Assembly: GCA_965202845.1 (NCBI GenBank)
Contig: OZ241856.1
Location: forward strand, 2,232,001-2,296,000
DNA: 64,000 bases
Reading direction: 5' to 3'
Source: CBDATA01 sp965202845
GTDB taxonomy: Bacteria; Acidobacteriota; Vicinamibacteria; Marinacidobacterales; Marinacidobacteraceae
Position numbers and translations under genes: made by a program. The notes below the pieces were generated by a model, which was not told the origin of the DNA, searched no databases, and saw nothing but the letters and a program-made list of their open reading frames with translations. This document shows, piece after piece, positions 49,773 to 59,283 of the stretch; the first letter of the stretch is position 1, and every line of letters starts with the position of its first letter.

Positions 49773-52700
49773 ATGCCCCGCATCCTCCTCGCCGCCGCCC
49801 TCATCGCCCCGGTCGCAAGCGCCCCGGTCGCAAGCGCCCAGGACCTCTCCGGCCTGAAGCTCCGGGGGATCGGCCCGGCGGTTCGTTCCGGCCGGGTCGC
49901 CGACATGGCCATAGACCCCACCGACCGCGCCACCTGGTACGTGGCGGCGGCGTCCGGGGGCGCCTTCCGGACCACCAACCGGGGGACGACCTGGGACCCC
50001 ATCTTCGACGACTACCCGGTGTATTCGGTGGGAACCATCGTCGTGGACCCGGAGAACCCGAGCGTGATCTGGCTCGGCAGCGGCGAGAACAACGGCCAGC
50101 GCTCGGTGGGCTGGGGAAACGGGGTCTGGAAGAGCCGCGACCGCGGGGACTCCTTCCAGCACACGGGGCTGCCCGAGTCGGAGCACATCGGCAAGATCGT
50201 CATCGACCCGCGCGACAGCGACACCGTCTGGGTCGCGGCGCAGGGCCCGCTGTGGCGCTCCGGCGGCGACCGCGGCCTCTACAGGACCAACGACGGCGGC
50301 GCCAGCTGGACCCGGATGCTCCACATTTCCGACGACACCGGGATCAGCGACGTGGCGCTGGACCCGCGCGACCCGGACATCGTCTACGCCGCCTCGTGGC
50401 AGCGGCGCCGCCACGTCGGGCTGCTGGTGGCCGGCGGCCCGGAGGGCGGCATCCACAAGTCGGAGGACGGCGGCGCCACCTGGCGGAAGCTGACCCGCGG
50501 CCTGCCCTCCCCGGAACGCCACGACATCGGCCGGATCGGCATCGCCATCTCGCCGCACGACCCGGACATCCTCTACGCGCTGATCGCCGCCTCCGACGAT
50601 GCGAGCGGCTTCTACCGGTCCGCCGACCGGGGCGAAAGCTGGGAGAAGCGCAGCGACTACATCTGCGTGGACCCGCAGTACTACATGGAGATCTTCCCCG
50701 ACCCCCACCGGCCGGGGCGGGTGTACTCGATGGACGTCATCATCCAGGTCACCGACGACGGCGGCAGGACCTTCCGCGGCCTGAACTCCCGCTGGAGGCA
50801 CGTGGACAACCACGACCTGGAATTCGATCCCAACGACCCGGACTACCTGATGGTCGCCTCCGACGGCGGCATCTACGAGAGCTGGGACCTCGGCGAACAC
50901 TGGAAGTTCCACGCCAACCAGTCCCTCACCCAGTTCTACCGGGTGGGGATCGACAACGCCTTCCCCTTCTACAACCTGTACGGAGGCACCCAGGACAACG
51001 CCACGCTGGGCGGGCCGTCCCGGACCGCCAACGTCCACGGCATCCGGAACAGCGACTGGCTGAGCGTCATCGGCGGCGACGGATTCCAGGCCCGGGTGGA
51101 CCCCGACGACCCCAACATCATCTACGCCCAGTTCCAGTACGCCGGAATCGCCCGCTTCGACAAGCGCACCGGCGAACGGGTGGACATCCAGCCCCAGCCC
51201 GAACCGGACGACGCCCCGCTCAAGTGGAACTGGGACGCGCCGCTCCTCATCTCCCCGCACGACGGCCAGCGCCTCTACTTCGGCGCCAACCGCCTCTACC
51301 GCAGCGACGACCGGGCGAACACCTGGGTTCCGATCAGCGACGATCTCACCCGGGGCATCGACCGCGCCGGGCGCCAGCTCATGGGCAGGAGCTGGAGCGT
51401 GGACGCCGTCTGGCGCAACGTCTTCACTTCGACCTACGGCAACATGGTCGCGCTGGACGAATCCCCGCTGGTGGAGGGGCTGCTCTACACCGGGATGGAC
51501 GACGGGCGCATCCAGATCAGCGGCGACTCCGGCATCGAATGGCGCGCGGTGGACGCGGTTCCCGGAGTCCCGCCGCGCACGTACGTGGCCGACCTCCACG
51601 CCTCCCGCCACCGCGAAAACCGGGTGTACGCGGTCTTCAACAACCACAAGGAAGGCGACTTCGCCCCCTATGTGATGCGAAGCGACGACCGGGGCGTCAG
51701 CTGGGAGAGCATCAGCGGCGACCTTCCCGGCGACCAGCCCGTCTGGGTAATCGTGGAGGATCACGAACAGGAGGGGCTGCTGTTCGCGGGGACCGAGTTC
51801 GGCCTGTTCGTCACCCTGGACGGCGGGGAGCGCTGGATCGAGCTCACCGGCGGCATGCCCACCATCGCGGTCCGCGACCTGGAGATCCAGCACCGGGAGA
51901 ACGACCTGGCGGCGGCGACCTTCGGACGCGGCTTCTTCATCCTGGACGACTACTCCCCGCTCCGCCATCTGGACGCCGAAACCCTCGCCGCCGACGCGGT
52001 GGTCTTTCCGGTGAAGGACCCGTGGATGTATGTGGAAGCGAACCCGATGGGCGGCGGCGAGAAGGCTTCGCAGGGGGACGCCTTCTTCACCGCCCCGAAT
52101 CCGCCCTTCGGCGCGGTGGTCACCTACCGCCTCAAGGAAGGCGTCCTGTCGCTCCGGGAGGCGCGGCGGGAACGCGAGCGGGCGCTGGCCGCCGCCGGCG
52201 AACCGCTCCCCCACCCTTCCTGGGACGAACTGCGCGCCGAGGACCGCGCCGAGGACCCGGCCCTCTTCGTGGTGATCCGGGATCGAGACGGCGCGGTGGT
52301 GCGGCGCATCCCGGCGCCCCGGACGGCGGGGATCCATCGGGTCGCCTGGGATCTCCGGTATCCGGATGCGACCGGCGGCGGGCGGGGCGGCCCGCTGGCG
52401 ATGCCCGGGACGTACGCAGCCGAGCTGGTCCGGCGCGACCAGGACGGGAGCGAGCGCCTGGGCGAGCCGCAGTCGTTCACTCCGAGAGTTCTGGCGGCGG
52501 CGGGCGTCCCGCCGGTGGACGTCGGGGCCCGCCACGCCTTCCAGCGCGAGGTCGCCGCGCTTCAGCGACGGGTGTTCGGCGCGGTGGAGGCGCTCCAGGC
52601 CTCGCTGGAACGGGTCGAGGCGCTCGCCCGGGCCCTTGACGAATCGGATGCGGAAGGCGACCTTCGGGAACGGGCTTCCGCGATCCGGGTCGGGTTGCTG

Positions 52701-52979
52701 GACCTTCGGGACCGCTTTCTCGGCGACGAAACGGTGCGTTCCCGCCGGGAGGCCGTCCTGCCCGGCATCCGGGATCGCCTGCAGCGGGTGGTGGGCGCCT
52801 TCTGGTCCACCGCCGATCCCACCACCACCCACCGCCGCCAGGTCGAGATCGTGCGGGAGCAGTTCGGCCCGGCGCGCGCCGAGCTGGCGCGGCTGGTCGA
52901 GACACGGCTGGCGGCGCTCGAAGCGGAAGCCGACGAGGCCGGCGTCCCGTGGACTCCGGGCCGCCCCATCCCCCGCTGA
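49773..52979 (+). CDS. Secreted BNR/sortilin-like beta-propeller protein
   Basis: 1068 aa with signal peptide ending ASAQ. Repeated blades carry the BNR/Asp-box pattern (SRDRGDSFQHTG, TNDGGASWTRM, SEDGGATWRKL, SADRGESWEKR, SDDRGVSWES) alternating with ASGGAFRTTN and VDPENPSVIWLGSG. The C-terminal third (from about residue 800) is a helical and Ig-like region. This matches the large VPS10/sortilin-like family often annotated as glycosyl hydrolase without proof of activity. The alanine-rich APVAS is duplicated in the signal peptide. Confidence 0.9.
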   Translation: MPRILLAAALIAPVASAPVASAQDLSGLKLRGIGPAVRSGRVADMAIDPTDRATWYVAAASGGAFRTTNRGTTWDPIFDDYPVYSVGTIVVDPENPSVIWLGSGENNGQRSVGWGNGVWKSRDRGDSFQHTGLPESEHIGKIVIDPRDSDTVWVAAQGPLWRSGGDRGLYRTNDGGASWTRMLHISDDTGISDVALDPRDPDIVYAASWQRRRHVGLLVAGGPEGGIHKSEDGGATWRKLTRGLPSPERHDIGRIGIAISPHDPDILYALIAASDDASGFYRSADRGESWEKRSDYICVDPQYYMEIFPDPHRPGRVYSMDVIIQVTDDGGRTFRGLNSRWRHVDNHDLEFDPNDPDYLMVASDGGIYESWDLGEHWKFHANQSLTQFYRVGIDNAFPFYNLYGGTQDNATLGGPSRTANVHGIRNSDWLSVIGGDGFQARVDPDDPNIIYAQFQYAGIARFDKRTGERVDIQPQPEPDDAPLKWNWDAPLLISPHDGQRLYFGANRLYRSDDRANTWVPISDDLTRGIDRAGRQLMGRSWSVDAVWRNVFTSTYGNMVALDESPLVEGLLYTGMDDGRIQISGDSGIEWRAVDAVPGVPPRTYVADLHASRHRENRVYAVFNNHKEGDFAPYVMRSDDRGVSWESISGDLPGDQPVWVIVEDHEQEGLLFAGTEFGLFVTLDGGERWIELTGGMPTIAVRDLEIQHRENDLAAATFGRGFFILDDYSPLRHLDAETLAADAVVFPVKDPWMYVEANPMGGGEKASQGDAFFTAPNPPFGAVVTYRLKEGVLSLREARRERERALAAAGEPLPHPSWDELRAEDRAEDPALFVVIRDRDGAVVRRIPAPRTAGIHRVAWDLRYPDATGGGRGGPLAMPGTYAAELVRRDQDGSERLGEPQSFTPRVLAAAGVPPVDVGARHAFQREVAALQRRVFGAVEALQASLERVEALARALDESDAEGDLRERASAIRVGLLDLRDRFLGDETVRSRREAVLPGIRDRLQRVVGAFWSTADPTTTHRRQVEIVREQFGPARAELARLVETRLAALEAEADEAGVPWTPGRPIPR

Positions 52980-53042
52980 ACCCATGACCGGGCGTGGCGT
53001 TCGGTTCGTCACCATCCAGCGGGGACTGTGGACGGGAACGGG

Positions 53043-53741
53043 ATGAGCGAGCTCCGGGCCGCCCCGGCCGTCCTGGATCTCCCTGGGGGACCCCGGGAGG
53101 TGTTCGCCGCCGTCGAACCGGTGCTGAGTCGCTATTTCCTGCCGGACGGGTATCGAATCGGCGGCGGCACGGCGCTGGCGGGGCGCTGGCGCCACCGCCA
53201 TTCCACCGATGTGGACCTTTTCGCCGAACCGTCCCTCTATCTGGCGGTCGTCACGTCCCGGGGACCCGAGATGGAACGAGCGCTGATCGAGGAAGTCCCG
53301 GACATCCTGCCCGAAAGGAGCTGGGTGGAGCCGGAACATATCCATCTCTCGTTTCCCGACAGCGAGGCGACGATGCTCCCGGTGGCGCACATCCACCCGG
53401 AGTCCCCCGACGCTCCCCGCATCCGGGGAAGCGCAGTGAAAGCGGAGGGCGTCGCCGAAATCCTGAGCAAGAAAATCCGGCTACGGATGCTCGGCGAAGG
53501 CGCCTACCTGATTCGGGATCTGTACGACCTGGCGGCGGCCGCGTTGCGGGACCCGGAAGCGCTCCGGGCGGCGCTCGCCGCCGAATCGCCACGCCGCCTC
53601 CGGAGAATCGTCGAGGAACTGGGAACGCTCGATTCCCTGGGCGGAACGCTGCTTCGCCCGGCGTTCCCCTGGACGCCCGGGGAGATTTGCGAGACGGTCG
53701 CGAGGGTCTGCGGGGAAGCGGCCGGGCGGACGCCTCGATGA
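53043..53741 (+). CDS. AbiEii-like nucleotidyltransferase (toxin-type)
   Basis: 232 aa from ATG 53043 (an in-frame GTG at 53028 is possible). GGGTALAGRWRHRHSTDVDLF is the nucleotidyltransferase signature G-G-T-A-L...H-R-S-x-D-x-D-L-F, and ILSKKIRLRM with LIRDLYDLAAAA is the K...RDxYDL block of AbiEii/AbiGii (DUF1814) proteins. In that family the enzyme is the toxin of Type IV toxin-antitoxin or abortive-infection pairs and modifies tRNA or other RNA. Its stop overlaps the next gene (ATGA). No classical AbiEi (wHTH) gene precedes it. Adjacent to, and convergent with, a Type ISP restriction enzyme. Confidence 0.85.
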   Translation: MSELRAAPAVLDLPGGPREVFAAVEPVLSRYFLPDGYRIGGGTALAGRWRHRHSTDVDLFAEPSLYLAVVTSRGPEMERALIEEVPDILPERSWVEPEHIHLSFPDSEATMLPVAHIHPESPDAPRIRGSAVKAEGVAEILSKKIRLRMLGEGAYLIRDLYDLAAAALRDPEALRAALAAESPRRLRRIVEELGTLDSLGGTLLRPAFPWTPGEICETVARVCGEAAGRTPR

Positions 53742-54154
53742 AGCTGGACAGCCCGCGCCTGCCCCGCCCCCCGGTGGAGCTCGCTTCGCAGGCGCGGTTC
53801 CGTCGCCCGGCGCTCCGGGTCGCGCTCGGCGTTGACGAAAACCCGCTCGCCGCCCTCAAGAGCCTGATCGGACGCCACTTCGCCGGCGCCGCCGACCGCC
53901 CGACGCCGGCGGAGCTCGCGGGCTTGCTCCGCGCTCCCCGGCCGGACCGGCGCGGGCGCATCCTGCTCTACAACCTGTTCGCCTCCATGCGGTTTCCCGA
54001 ATACCGCGAACTGGCGCACTGCGCCGGGATATCCCTCCACGACCTGGCGCGGGCGATCCGGCATTCGGGCGCGAAGCCGGCGCGGGCGATCCGGTGGCTC
54101 AATCAGTTCGCCGCCCCGCCTCCAGCGCCGCGCCCTTCCCGGGGACGGGAATGA
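53738..54154 (+). CDS. Small basic protein overlapping the nucleotidyltransferase (candidate partner/antitoxin)
   Basis: 138 aa. The N-terminal half is basic and without recognised motifs. The C-terminal half (FASMRFPEYRELAHCAGISL, HDLARAIRHSGAKPARAI) has the rhythm of a helix-turn-helix. It begins within the stop codon of the AbiEii-like gene, so production is coupled. An antitoxin normally precedes the toxin in AbiE, so this is either a noncanonical order or an accessory protein. It ends 9 nt before the convergent Type ISP stop. Family not recognised. Confidence 0.65.
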   Translation: MKLDSPRLPRPPVELASQARFRRPALRVALGVDENPLAALKSLIGRHFAGAADRPTPAELAGLLRAPRPDRRGRILLYNLFASMRFPEYRELAHCAGISLHDLARAIRHSGAKPARAIRWLNQFAAPPPAPRPSRGRE

Positions 54155-54163
54155 GAAACAAGT

Positions 54164-57100
54164 TCAGTCGATGTCCAGTTCGGGGAGGGAGCGGACGATC
54201 TTCATGGTCTCCAGGCTGACGGTGATGACCCGGAGGAAGAGGTCGAGCGGGTAGCGCGGATTCCCCACCGTCTCGATGGCGTAGCGGTTCGCGTCGCTGA
54301 CGATCCCGCTCGCCTTGTCGGTCTTGACGCACTGGCGCTCCATGACCCAGGAAAGCGCCGGCTTGCCGTTCACGACGTAGTCCCAGGCGGCTTCGGGGAT
54401 GTCCCGGATGGTGATGCGGGAGTTGTAGAGAACTGTGGAGCGGTCCCTGTTTCCGGGCCGGCCGGGGTGCTTCATCTTCTGGACCCGGTACTGCGCCTCC
54501 GGGTCCTCCAGCGGGAGCTTGCCGTCGAGGTCGAGGGTCGCGCCGGGATACGGGTCGACGGACTCGTAGCCGACGTGGAGCTCGCCGAGCCGCCGCCCGG
54601 CGTCCCGGAAGGCGCGGTAGTCCCGGACCGACTTCACGCAGGGGATGCGCGGCAACTCCTTGGCAAGGTTGGCACGGAAGCGGCTGCGGTAGTCCTCGGC
54701 GTGCAGCAGCCCGTAGATGTAGTGGAAGATGTCCTCCCGGGTGATCGTCTCGGACGGATAGGCGCCGCGGAAGGTCTGGAGCGCGTATTCGGTGATGGTG
54801 TCCACTCGCTGCTGGTCCTTCCGGTACAGGTGGAACGGAAAACACTGTCCCTTTTCCAGGGTGTCAAGGCTCGGCAGGGCGTCCATCATCAGAACCGAAA
54901 AGCCTGACATCCCTCCCTTTCCGGTCACCGCGATCACCCGGTTGGGGAGCGCGTCGTTCGGGAAAATGGAGGGCATCTGGTAGACCCTTTCGTTCAGCTG
55001 GCGGTTGAAGAACTGCCACTGTCTGGTGAAGGGGCGGTACATGCAGGGCACGAACGCTCCGTCCTCCACGGCAAGGTCCTTCTGCTTCCGGAGATCCTGC
55101 TTGAGGACGTGGGTCCACCTGATGCGGCTTGGATCCACAGTGACAAAATCATGAATTGCGGACTCGGCGACCAACTGCGCCTCCCTCCAGCGCGAGACCT
55201 CGTCGTTGTAGAAGGACACCGTGTTCCGGATATTCGCAGCCAACGCCGTCTTGGACGGGTTCACGCACCAAGCGTCCCGGTTGGTGACCACGCCGAGAGA
55301 GTAGCTGGCGAAGAGAACGCGGCGGGCCTTGTCCTTCTTGTCCCCGATCCTCGGATGCGCATCGAAGCCGGGATCGCGCTGCTCCAGCCAGTCGCCGTGC
55401 GCGTCCGGAACAATCCGCTTCCATTTGACGCCGGCGACGCTGCCGAAATTCTGGATCCGTTCGAGTTTCGCCTTCCGGGAGAGATCGTCCCCGATGTCGT
55501 GGAACAGGATGCGCCCCTGCTCCGCCGCGTCGGGGTTCCTGACAAACACGGTGATGGCGATCCCGGTCATGCTGTGCTGGCCGAAGACGTTTTCCCCCTC
55601 GCGCGCCCGACCGCCGGACAGCATGTTCTTGCGGATGTCGCCGCGCAGGTGGAAGACCCGGACGCTGGCGAACTCCCTGGCCAGGGACTTTCGCATCCCG
55701 TCGGCGAAGGCGCGCTCGACCCACCCGCCGCCGGTCACCATCGCCATCACCCCGGCTTCGCCCAGCCGGTCGCCGCCCCAGCGGATCGCCCGAACGTAGC
55801 TGTCGTAGAGATTTTGTAGGAGACCCGCGCTGGAACGTTCCGCGTAGGTGGACCGGATCCGGTCGTCGAGTCGCGGATAGCGCACATTCCTGGCGTTGTC
55901 CTCTTCGCTCTTCTGGCCTGCGGAGTACGGCGGGTTGCCGAGGATGACCCGGATGTCCGTTTTCTTCTGCCGCTCACGCCGGTTGGTGTTGTCCTTCATG
56001 TAGAACGACAACTGGTCGTCGCCCTCTTGGAGCGCGAAGGTGTCGGTCAGGCAGATGCCCTCGAAGGGCAGGTAGTCGTCGCGCTTGGCGACCGCATGGA
56101 ACACGGTCTCGATGTTGATGGCGGCGATGTAGTAGGCGAGCAGCACCATCTCGTTCGCGTGGATCTCATGGCGGTACTTCCGTTCCAGATCTTCGTCCGC
56201 GATGAGGCCCGATTGCAGCAGCCGGGTGATGAAGGTGCCGGTGCCGACGAAGGGTTCGAGGATGTGGACGCCCCTCGAGCCGAGCGTCTCGCCGAATTCC
56301 TCCTCGAGGACGTCGTTCACCGAGTGGATGATGAAGTCCACGATCTCGGTCGGGGTGTAGACGATGCCGAGCCGCTGCGCGGTGCGCGGGAAGGCGCCCC
56401 GGAAGAACTTCTCGTAGAGTTCGGCGATCAGCCGTTGCCGCGCCCCCGGGTCGGTGATCCCCTGCGCCCGGCGCCGCACCGAAGCGTAGAAGCCCTCGAG
56501 TTCCTTCGCCTCCCGGCCCACCTGCGCCGCGTCGATGACTCCCAGGACATCGTTCAGGGCGGCCGAGACCGGGTTGCGGGTCACGAACTCGTGCCCCTCG
56601 AAGAGCGCCTCGAACACCGGGCGGGTGATGAGGTGCTGCGCCAGCATCTCGATGGCTTCGTTCCGGGTGACCGATTCGTTGAGGTCGTCCCGGAGCTCCT
56701 TCAGGAAGTCCTCGAAAAACGACTGCGCGTCCCCCGGCTGCCGCACCAGGCTGGAAATCCGGGTGACGTGCCGCTCGGCGATGCTGGACACGTCCTTCGC
56801 CCAGTCCTCCCAGTACTCGCGGCTGCCGCACTTCTCGACGATCTTCGCCATGACGGCGCGCGAAAAGTCGTCGATGACCAGCGGCAGCACGCCCGGACGT
56901 TCGGGCGGTATCGCGCCCCCTCCTCCCTTGCCGATGTTCGGGCGCGGCCCGGTGGGGCGGACCGGCAGTTCTTCCACTTCGTCGGTGATCGCCTCCAGCT
57001 CCCTGCCGTCCACGATGACGATCCGCTCGCTGACATCCTGGCCCAGGCCGCCCTGGTTGATGACCGCGTCGAGCCGTTCATCGTGGGAGCGCAGGGCGTT

Positions 57101-58969
57101 CAGGATCTGCCAGACGACCCGGTACTTCTTGTTGTCGCTGAGCGCCGCCTCGGCGGAGACGCCGGGAGGGATGCCGACCGGCAGGATGATGTAACCCATC
57201 TTCTTGCCGGGGGACTTCCGCATCACCCGCCCCACCGCCTGCACCACGTCGATCTGGCTGTTGCGGGGATGGAGGAACAGGATGGCGTCGAGCGCCGGGA
57301 CGTCCACGCCCTCGGTCAGGCAGCGGGCGTTGCTCAGGATGCGGCAGGAGTCGGCGGCGTCCTCCTTGAGCCAGTCGAGATGCTTGCCGCGCTCCCGGGC
57401 GTTTTGGGTGCCGTCCACGTGCTGCACTTCGCAGCGGACGCCGTTTTCGCTCCCATTTGCGTTTCCGATCCCGGAACGAAACTCGGACACCACCCGCTCG
57501 AACTCCTCGCGCACCAGCTTGGAACTCCGGATGCTCCGGCAGAACGCCAGGGCGCGGCGCATCGGCGCGGCGTCGTCATCCTTGACATCGAGACCGATCT
57601 TGGAAAGCGCCTTCCAGCAGCCGACGATCTTCGTGGCGTCGTCGAGCGCCAGCTCCGAGTCCTCGGCGGCGAGGCGCTGTTGCACCGCCGCGCTCACCTG
57701 CCCCTCGTCCATCGCCAGGACTATCACCCGGTAGTCGGTGAGGATGTCGCTTTCCACCGCCCGCGCGAAGCCGTGATGGAAGAGGAGCTCGCCGTAGTCC
57801 GCCGGGTTGTCCATCGAGGCGAGGGTCGCCTGCGATTCGCGCGCCTTCGACTTCGCCTGCTCGCCGTAGATGCGGGGCGTCGCGGTCATGTAGAGGCGCT
57901 TGCGCCCCCGGATGACGCCGTTGTCGTGCGCCTTCACGAAGTTGGACTGGTCCTCGCCGGCGAACGTCACGCCGGTGGTGCGGTGGGCCTCGTCGCAGAC
58001 GATCAGGTCGAATTCGGGCAGGCCGTGCTCCGCCTGCGCATCCGCGATCACCGAAATCGACTGGTAGGTCGCGAACACGACGCGCATCGTTTCTTCGTCG
58101 TTCGTCTTCGCCGCTTCCTCGGCGAGCTTCTTCGCATCGGTGGTCGCCGGAAAGGCGAGGTCGGTGACTTCGATTTCCGCGACGTCGTCCTGGCTGCGCC
58201 GCCGTCTCCCCACCTGGACGTCCGAACACGCCGCGAAGGCGGCGAGCGGCAGGCGCGCGTCGGCGCACCAGGCGCGCACCGTCTGCGCCATCAGCGCGAG
58301 GGAGGGCACGAGAAAGAGGACGCAGCCGCCCGAACCCGCCATCTCCTCGGCGATCCGCAGGCTGGTCAGCGTCTTGCCGGCGCCGCAGGCCATGATGAGC
58401 TTGCCCCGGTCGGCGGCGGCGAGTCCGGCCCGCACCGCCTCCACCGCCTCGGTCTGGTCCGGGCGCAGAATCTTCGGCTTTGGGGGGGAGATCGCGCCCG
58501 ACGCCTCGAACGCCGACCAGTCCACCGGGCTGTCGCGCAGCTCCCGGAGTCCGATCCGCACCGCCGGGATCGCCTGGCCGCGCAGCATCGTCTCGGCCTC
58601 CCCGCTCCACGGAACGTCGGTGGTCTCGACGATCAGCCGCTCGGCGAACTCCGGCTTGCCCGACGCCGAGAGGAAGCTGTCGATGTCGTGCTTGCGGATG
58701 CGCCGGTCGGCGGCGAAGAACTTGCACTGAACGGCGGCGAACGCGCCGTCATGGCGGGTCGCCACCAAGTCGATCCCGGTGTCGCTGCGGCTCTGCTTCC
58801 GATGCGCCGCCCACTGGGACCAGGTCTCCACCTTCCGGAAACGCCGCCCCTGGACCGGGTCGGCCCGCAGCCAGACGGCGATCAGCTTCTCGAACGCCGT
58901 GCCCCGGTCGCGGAAGCTGAGCGCCTCGTCCCGGTAGGAGGCGAGCAGGCGCTCCAGCGGCGGAGTCAT
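54164..58969 (-). CDS. Type ISP restriction-modification enzyme (nuclease-helicase-methyltransferase)
   Basis: 1601 aa from ATG 58969, the length of LlaGI/LlaBIII-type enzymes. Domains in order: Mrr-like nuclease (GIDLVATRHDG with Asp 67, VQCKFF with Gln 81/Lys 83); SF2 helicase with Walker A MACGAGKTLTS (near 193), DEAHRTTG (near 326), YMTATPRIYG and VQAVGRVMRKSPGKK (motif VI); coupler; gamma-class N6-adenine methyltransferase with ILEPFVGTGTFITRL (near 906) and VILGNPPYSAGQ (near 1011); then a target-recognition region. A single polypeptide cuts unmethylated DNA after translocation and methylates one strand of its site. All motifs are intact. Its ATG overlaps the cutA stop (ATGA), so it ends a long housekeeping-like operon. 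Recognition site unknown. Confidence 0.95.
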   Translation of the reverse strand: MTPPLERLLASYRDEALSFRDRGTAFEKLIAVWLRADPVQGRRFRKVETWSQWAAHRKQSRSDTGIDLVATRHDGAFAAVQCKFFAADRRIRKHDIDSFLSASGKPEFAERLIVETTDVPWSGEAETMLRGQAIPAVRIGLRELRDSPVDWSAFEASGAISPPKPKILRPDQTEAVEAVRAGLAAADRGKLIMACGAGKTLTSLRIAEEMAGSGGCVLFLVPSLALMAQTVRAWCADARLPLAAFAACSDVQVGRRRRSQDDVAEIEVTDLAFPATTDAKKLAEEAAKTNDEETMRVVFATYQSISVIADAQAEHGLPEFDLIVCDEAHRTTGVTFAGEDQSNFVKAHDNGVIRGRKRLYMTATPRIYGEQAKSKARESQATLASMDNPADYGELLFHHGFARAVESDILTDYRVIVLAMDEGQVSAAVQQRLAAEDSELALDDATKIVGCWKALSKIGLDVKDDDAAPMRRALAFCRSIRSSKLVREEFERVVSEFRSGIGNANGSENGVRCEVQHVDGTQNARERGKHLDWLKEDAADSCRILSNARCLTEGVDVPALDAILFLHPRNSQIDVVQAVGRVMRKSPGKKMGYIILPVGIPPGVSAEAALSDNKKYRVVWQILNALRSHDERLDAVINQGGLGQDVSERIVIVDGRELEAITDEVEELPVRPTGPRPNIGKGGGGAIPPERPGVLPLVIDDFSRAVMAKIVEKCGSREYWEDWAKDVSSIAERHVTRISSLVRQPGDAQSFFEDFLKELRDDLNESVTRNEAIEMLAQHLITRPVFEALFEGHEFVTRNPVSAALNDVLGVIDAAQVGREAKELEGFYASVRRRAQGITDPGARQRLIAELYEKFFRGAFPRTAQRLGIVYTPTEIVDFIIHSVNDVLEEEFGETLGSRGVHILEPFVGTGTFITRLLQSGLIADEDLERKYRHEIHANEMVLLAYYIAAINIETVFHAVAKRDDYLPFEGICLTDTFALQEGDDQLSFYMKDNTNRRERQKKTDIRVILGNPPYSAGQKSEEDNARNVRYPRLDDRIRSTYAERSSAGLLQNLYDSYVRAIRWGGDRLGEAGVMAMVTGGGWVERAFADGMRKSLAREFASVRVFHLRGDIRKNMLSGGRAREGENVFGQHSMTGIAITVFVRNPDAAEQGRILFHDIGDDLSRKAKLERIQNFGSVAGVKWKRIVPDAHGDWLEQRDPGFDAHPRIGDKKDKARRVLFASYSLGVVTNRDAWCVNPSKTALAANIRNTVSFYNDEVSRWREAQLVAESAIHDFVTVDPSRIRWTHVLKQDLRKQKDLAVEDGAFVPCMYRPFTRQWQFFNRQLNERVYQMPSIFPNDALPNRVIAVTGKGGMSGFSVLMMDALPSLDTLEKGQCFPFHLYRKDQQRVDTITEYALQTFRGAYPSETITREDIFHYIYGLLHAEDYRSRFRANLAKELPRIPCVKSVRDYRAFRDAGRRLGELHVGYESVDPYPGATLDLDGKLPLEDPEAQYRVQKMKHPGRPGNRDRSTVLYNSRITIRDIPEAAWDYVVNGKPALSWVMERQCVKTDKASGIVSDANRYAIETVGNPRYPLDLFLRVITVSLETMKIVRSLPELDID

Positions 58970-59283
58970 TCGGTCGATTCTACGGAACGCTCCACCCAGG
59001 CGAGATAGGCGGCGGAGGCGGAGGCGGCTTCCAGCGCGAGGAACTCCGGGGTGTCGTAGGGGTGGAGCTCGAGCAGGCGGCGCTCCAGGTCGGGGAGGCG
59101 GGCGGCGGTGGTCTTCAGGAGCAGCAGCGCCTCGCCCGCCTCTTCGACGGCGCCCTCCCAGCGGTAGACCGAAGCCGCCGGGACGATGGTGACGCACGCC
59201 GCCAGCCGCTCCTCGACGAGGGCGCGGGCGAGCGTCCGGGCCTGTTCCCCGTTTTCGAGGGTGGTGAGCGCGATGTGGATCAG
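58966..59283 (-). CDS. cutA: Divalent-cation tolerance protein CutA (probable CTG start)
   Basis: 105 aa: IHIALTTLENGEQARTLARA, LAACVTIVPAASVYRWEG, EALLLLKTTAARLPDLE and LHPYDTPEFLALEA match the CutA1 trimer family exactly. No ATG, GTG or TTG lies near the conserved N-terminus; the best start is CTG 59283, which overlaps the heme-oxygenase stop (CTGA) and has AGAGG about 9 nt upstream. This explains why automated calling could miss it. Its own stop overlaps the start of the Type ISP gene. Confidence 0.88.
   Translation of the reverse strand: MIHIALTTLENGEQARTLARALVEERLAACVTIVPAASVYRWEGAVEEAGEALLLLKTTAARLPDLERRLLELHPYDTPEFLALEAASASAAYLAWVERSVESTE

Noticed and set aside
53028..53042. GTG 53028 as start of the nucleotidyltransferase
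   Set aside because: Possible, but adds only five residues and its GGGG lies too close to the codon; ATG 53043 is preferred though not proven.
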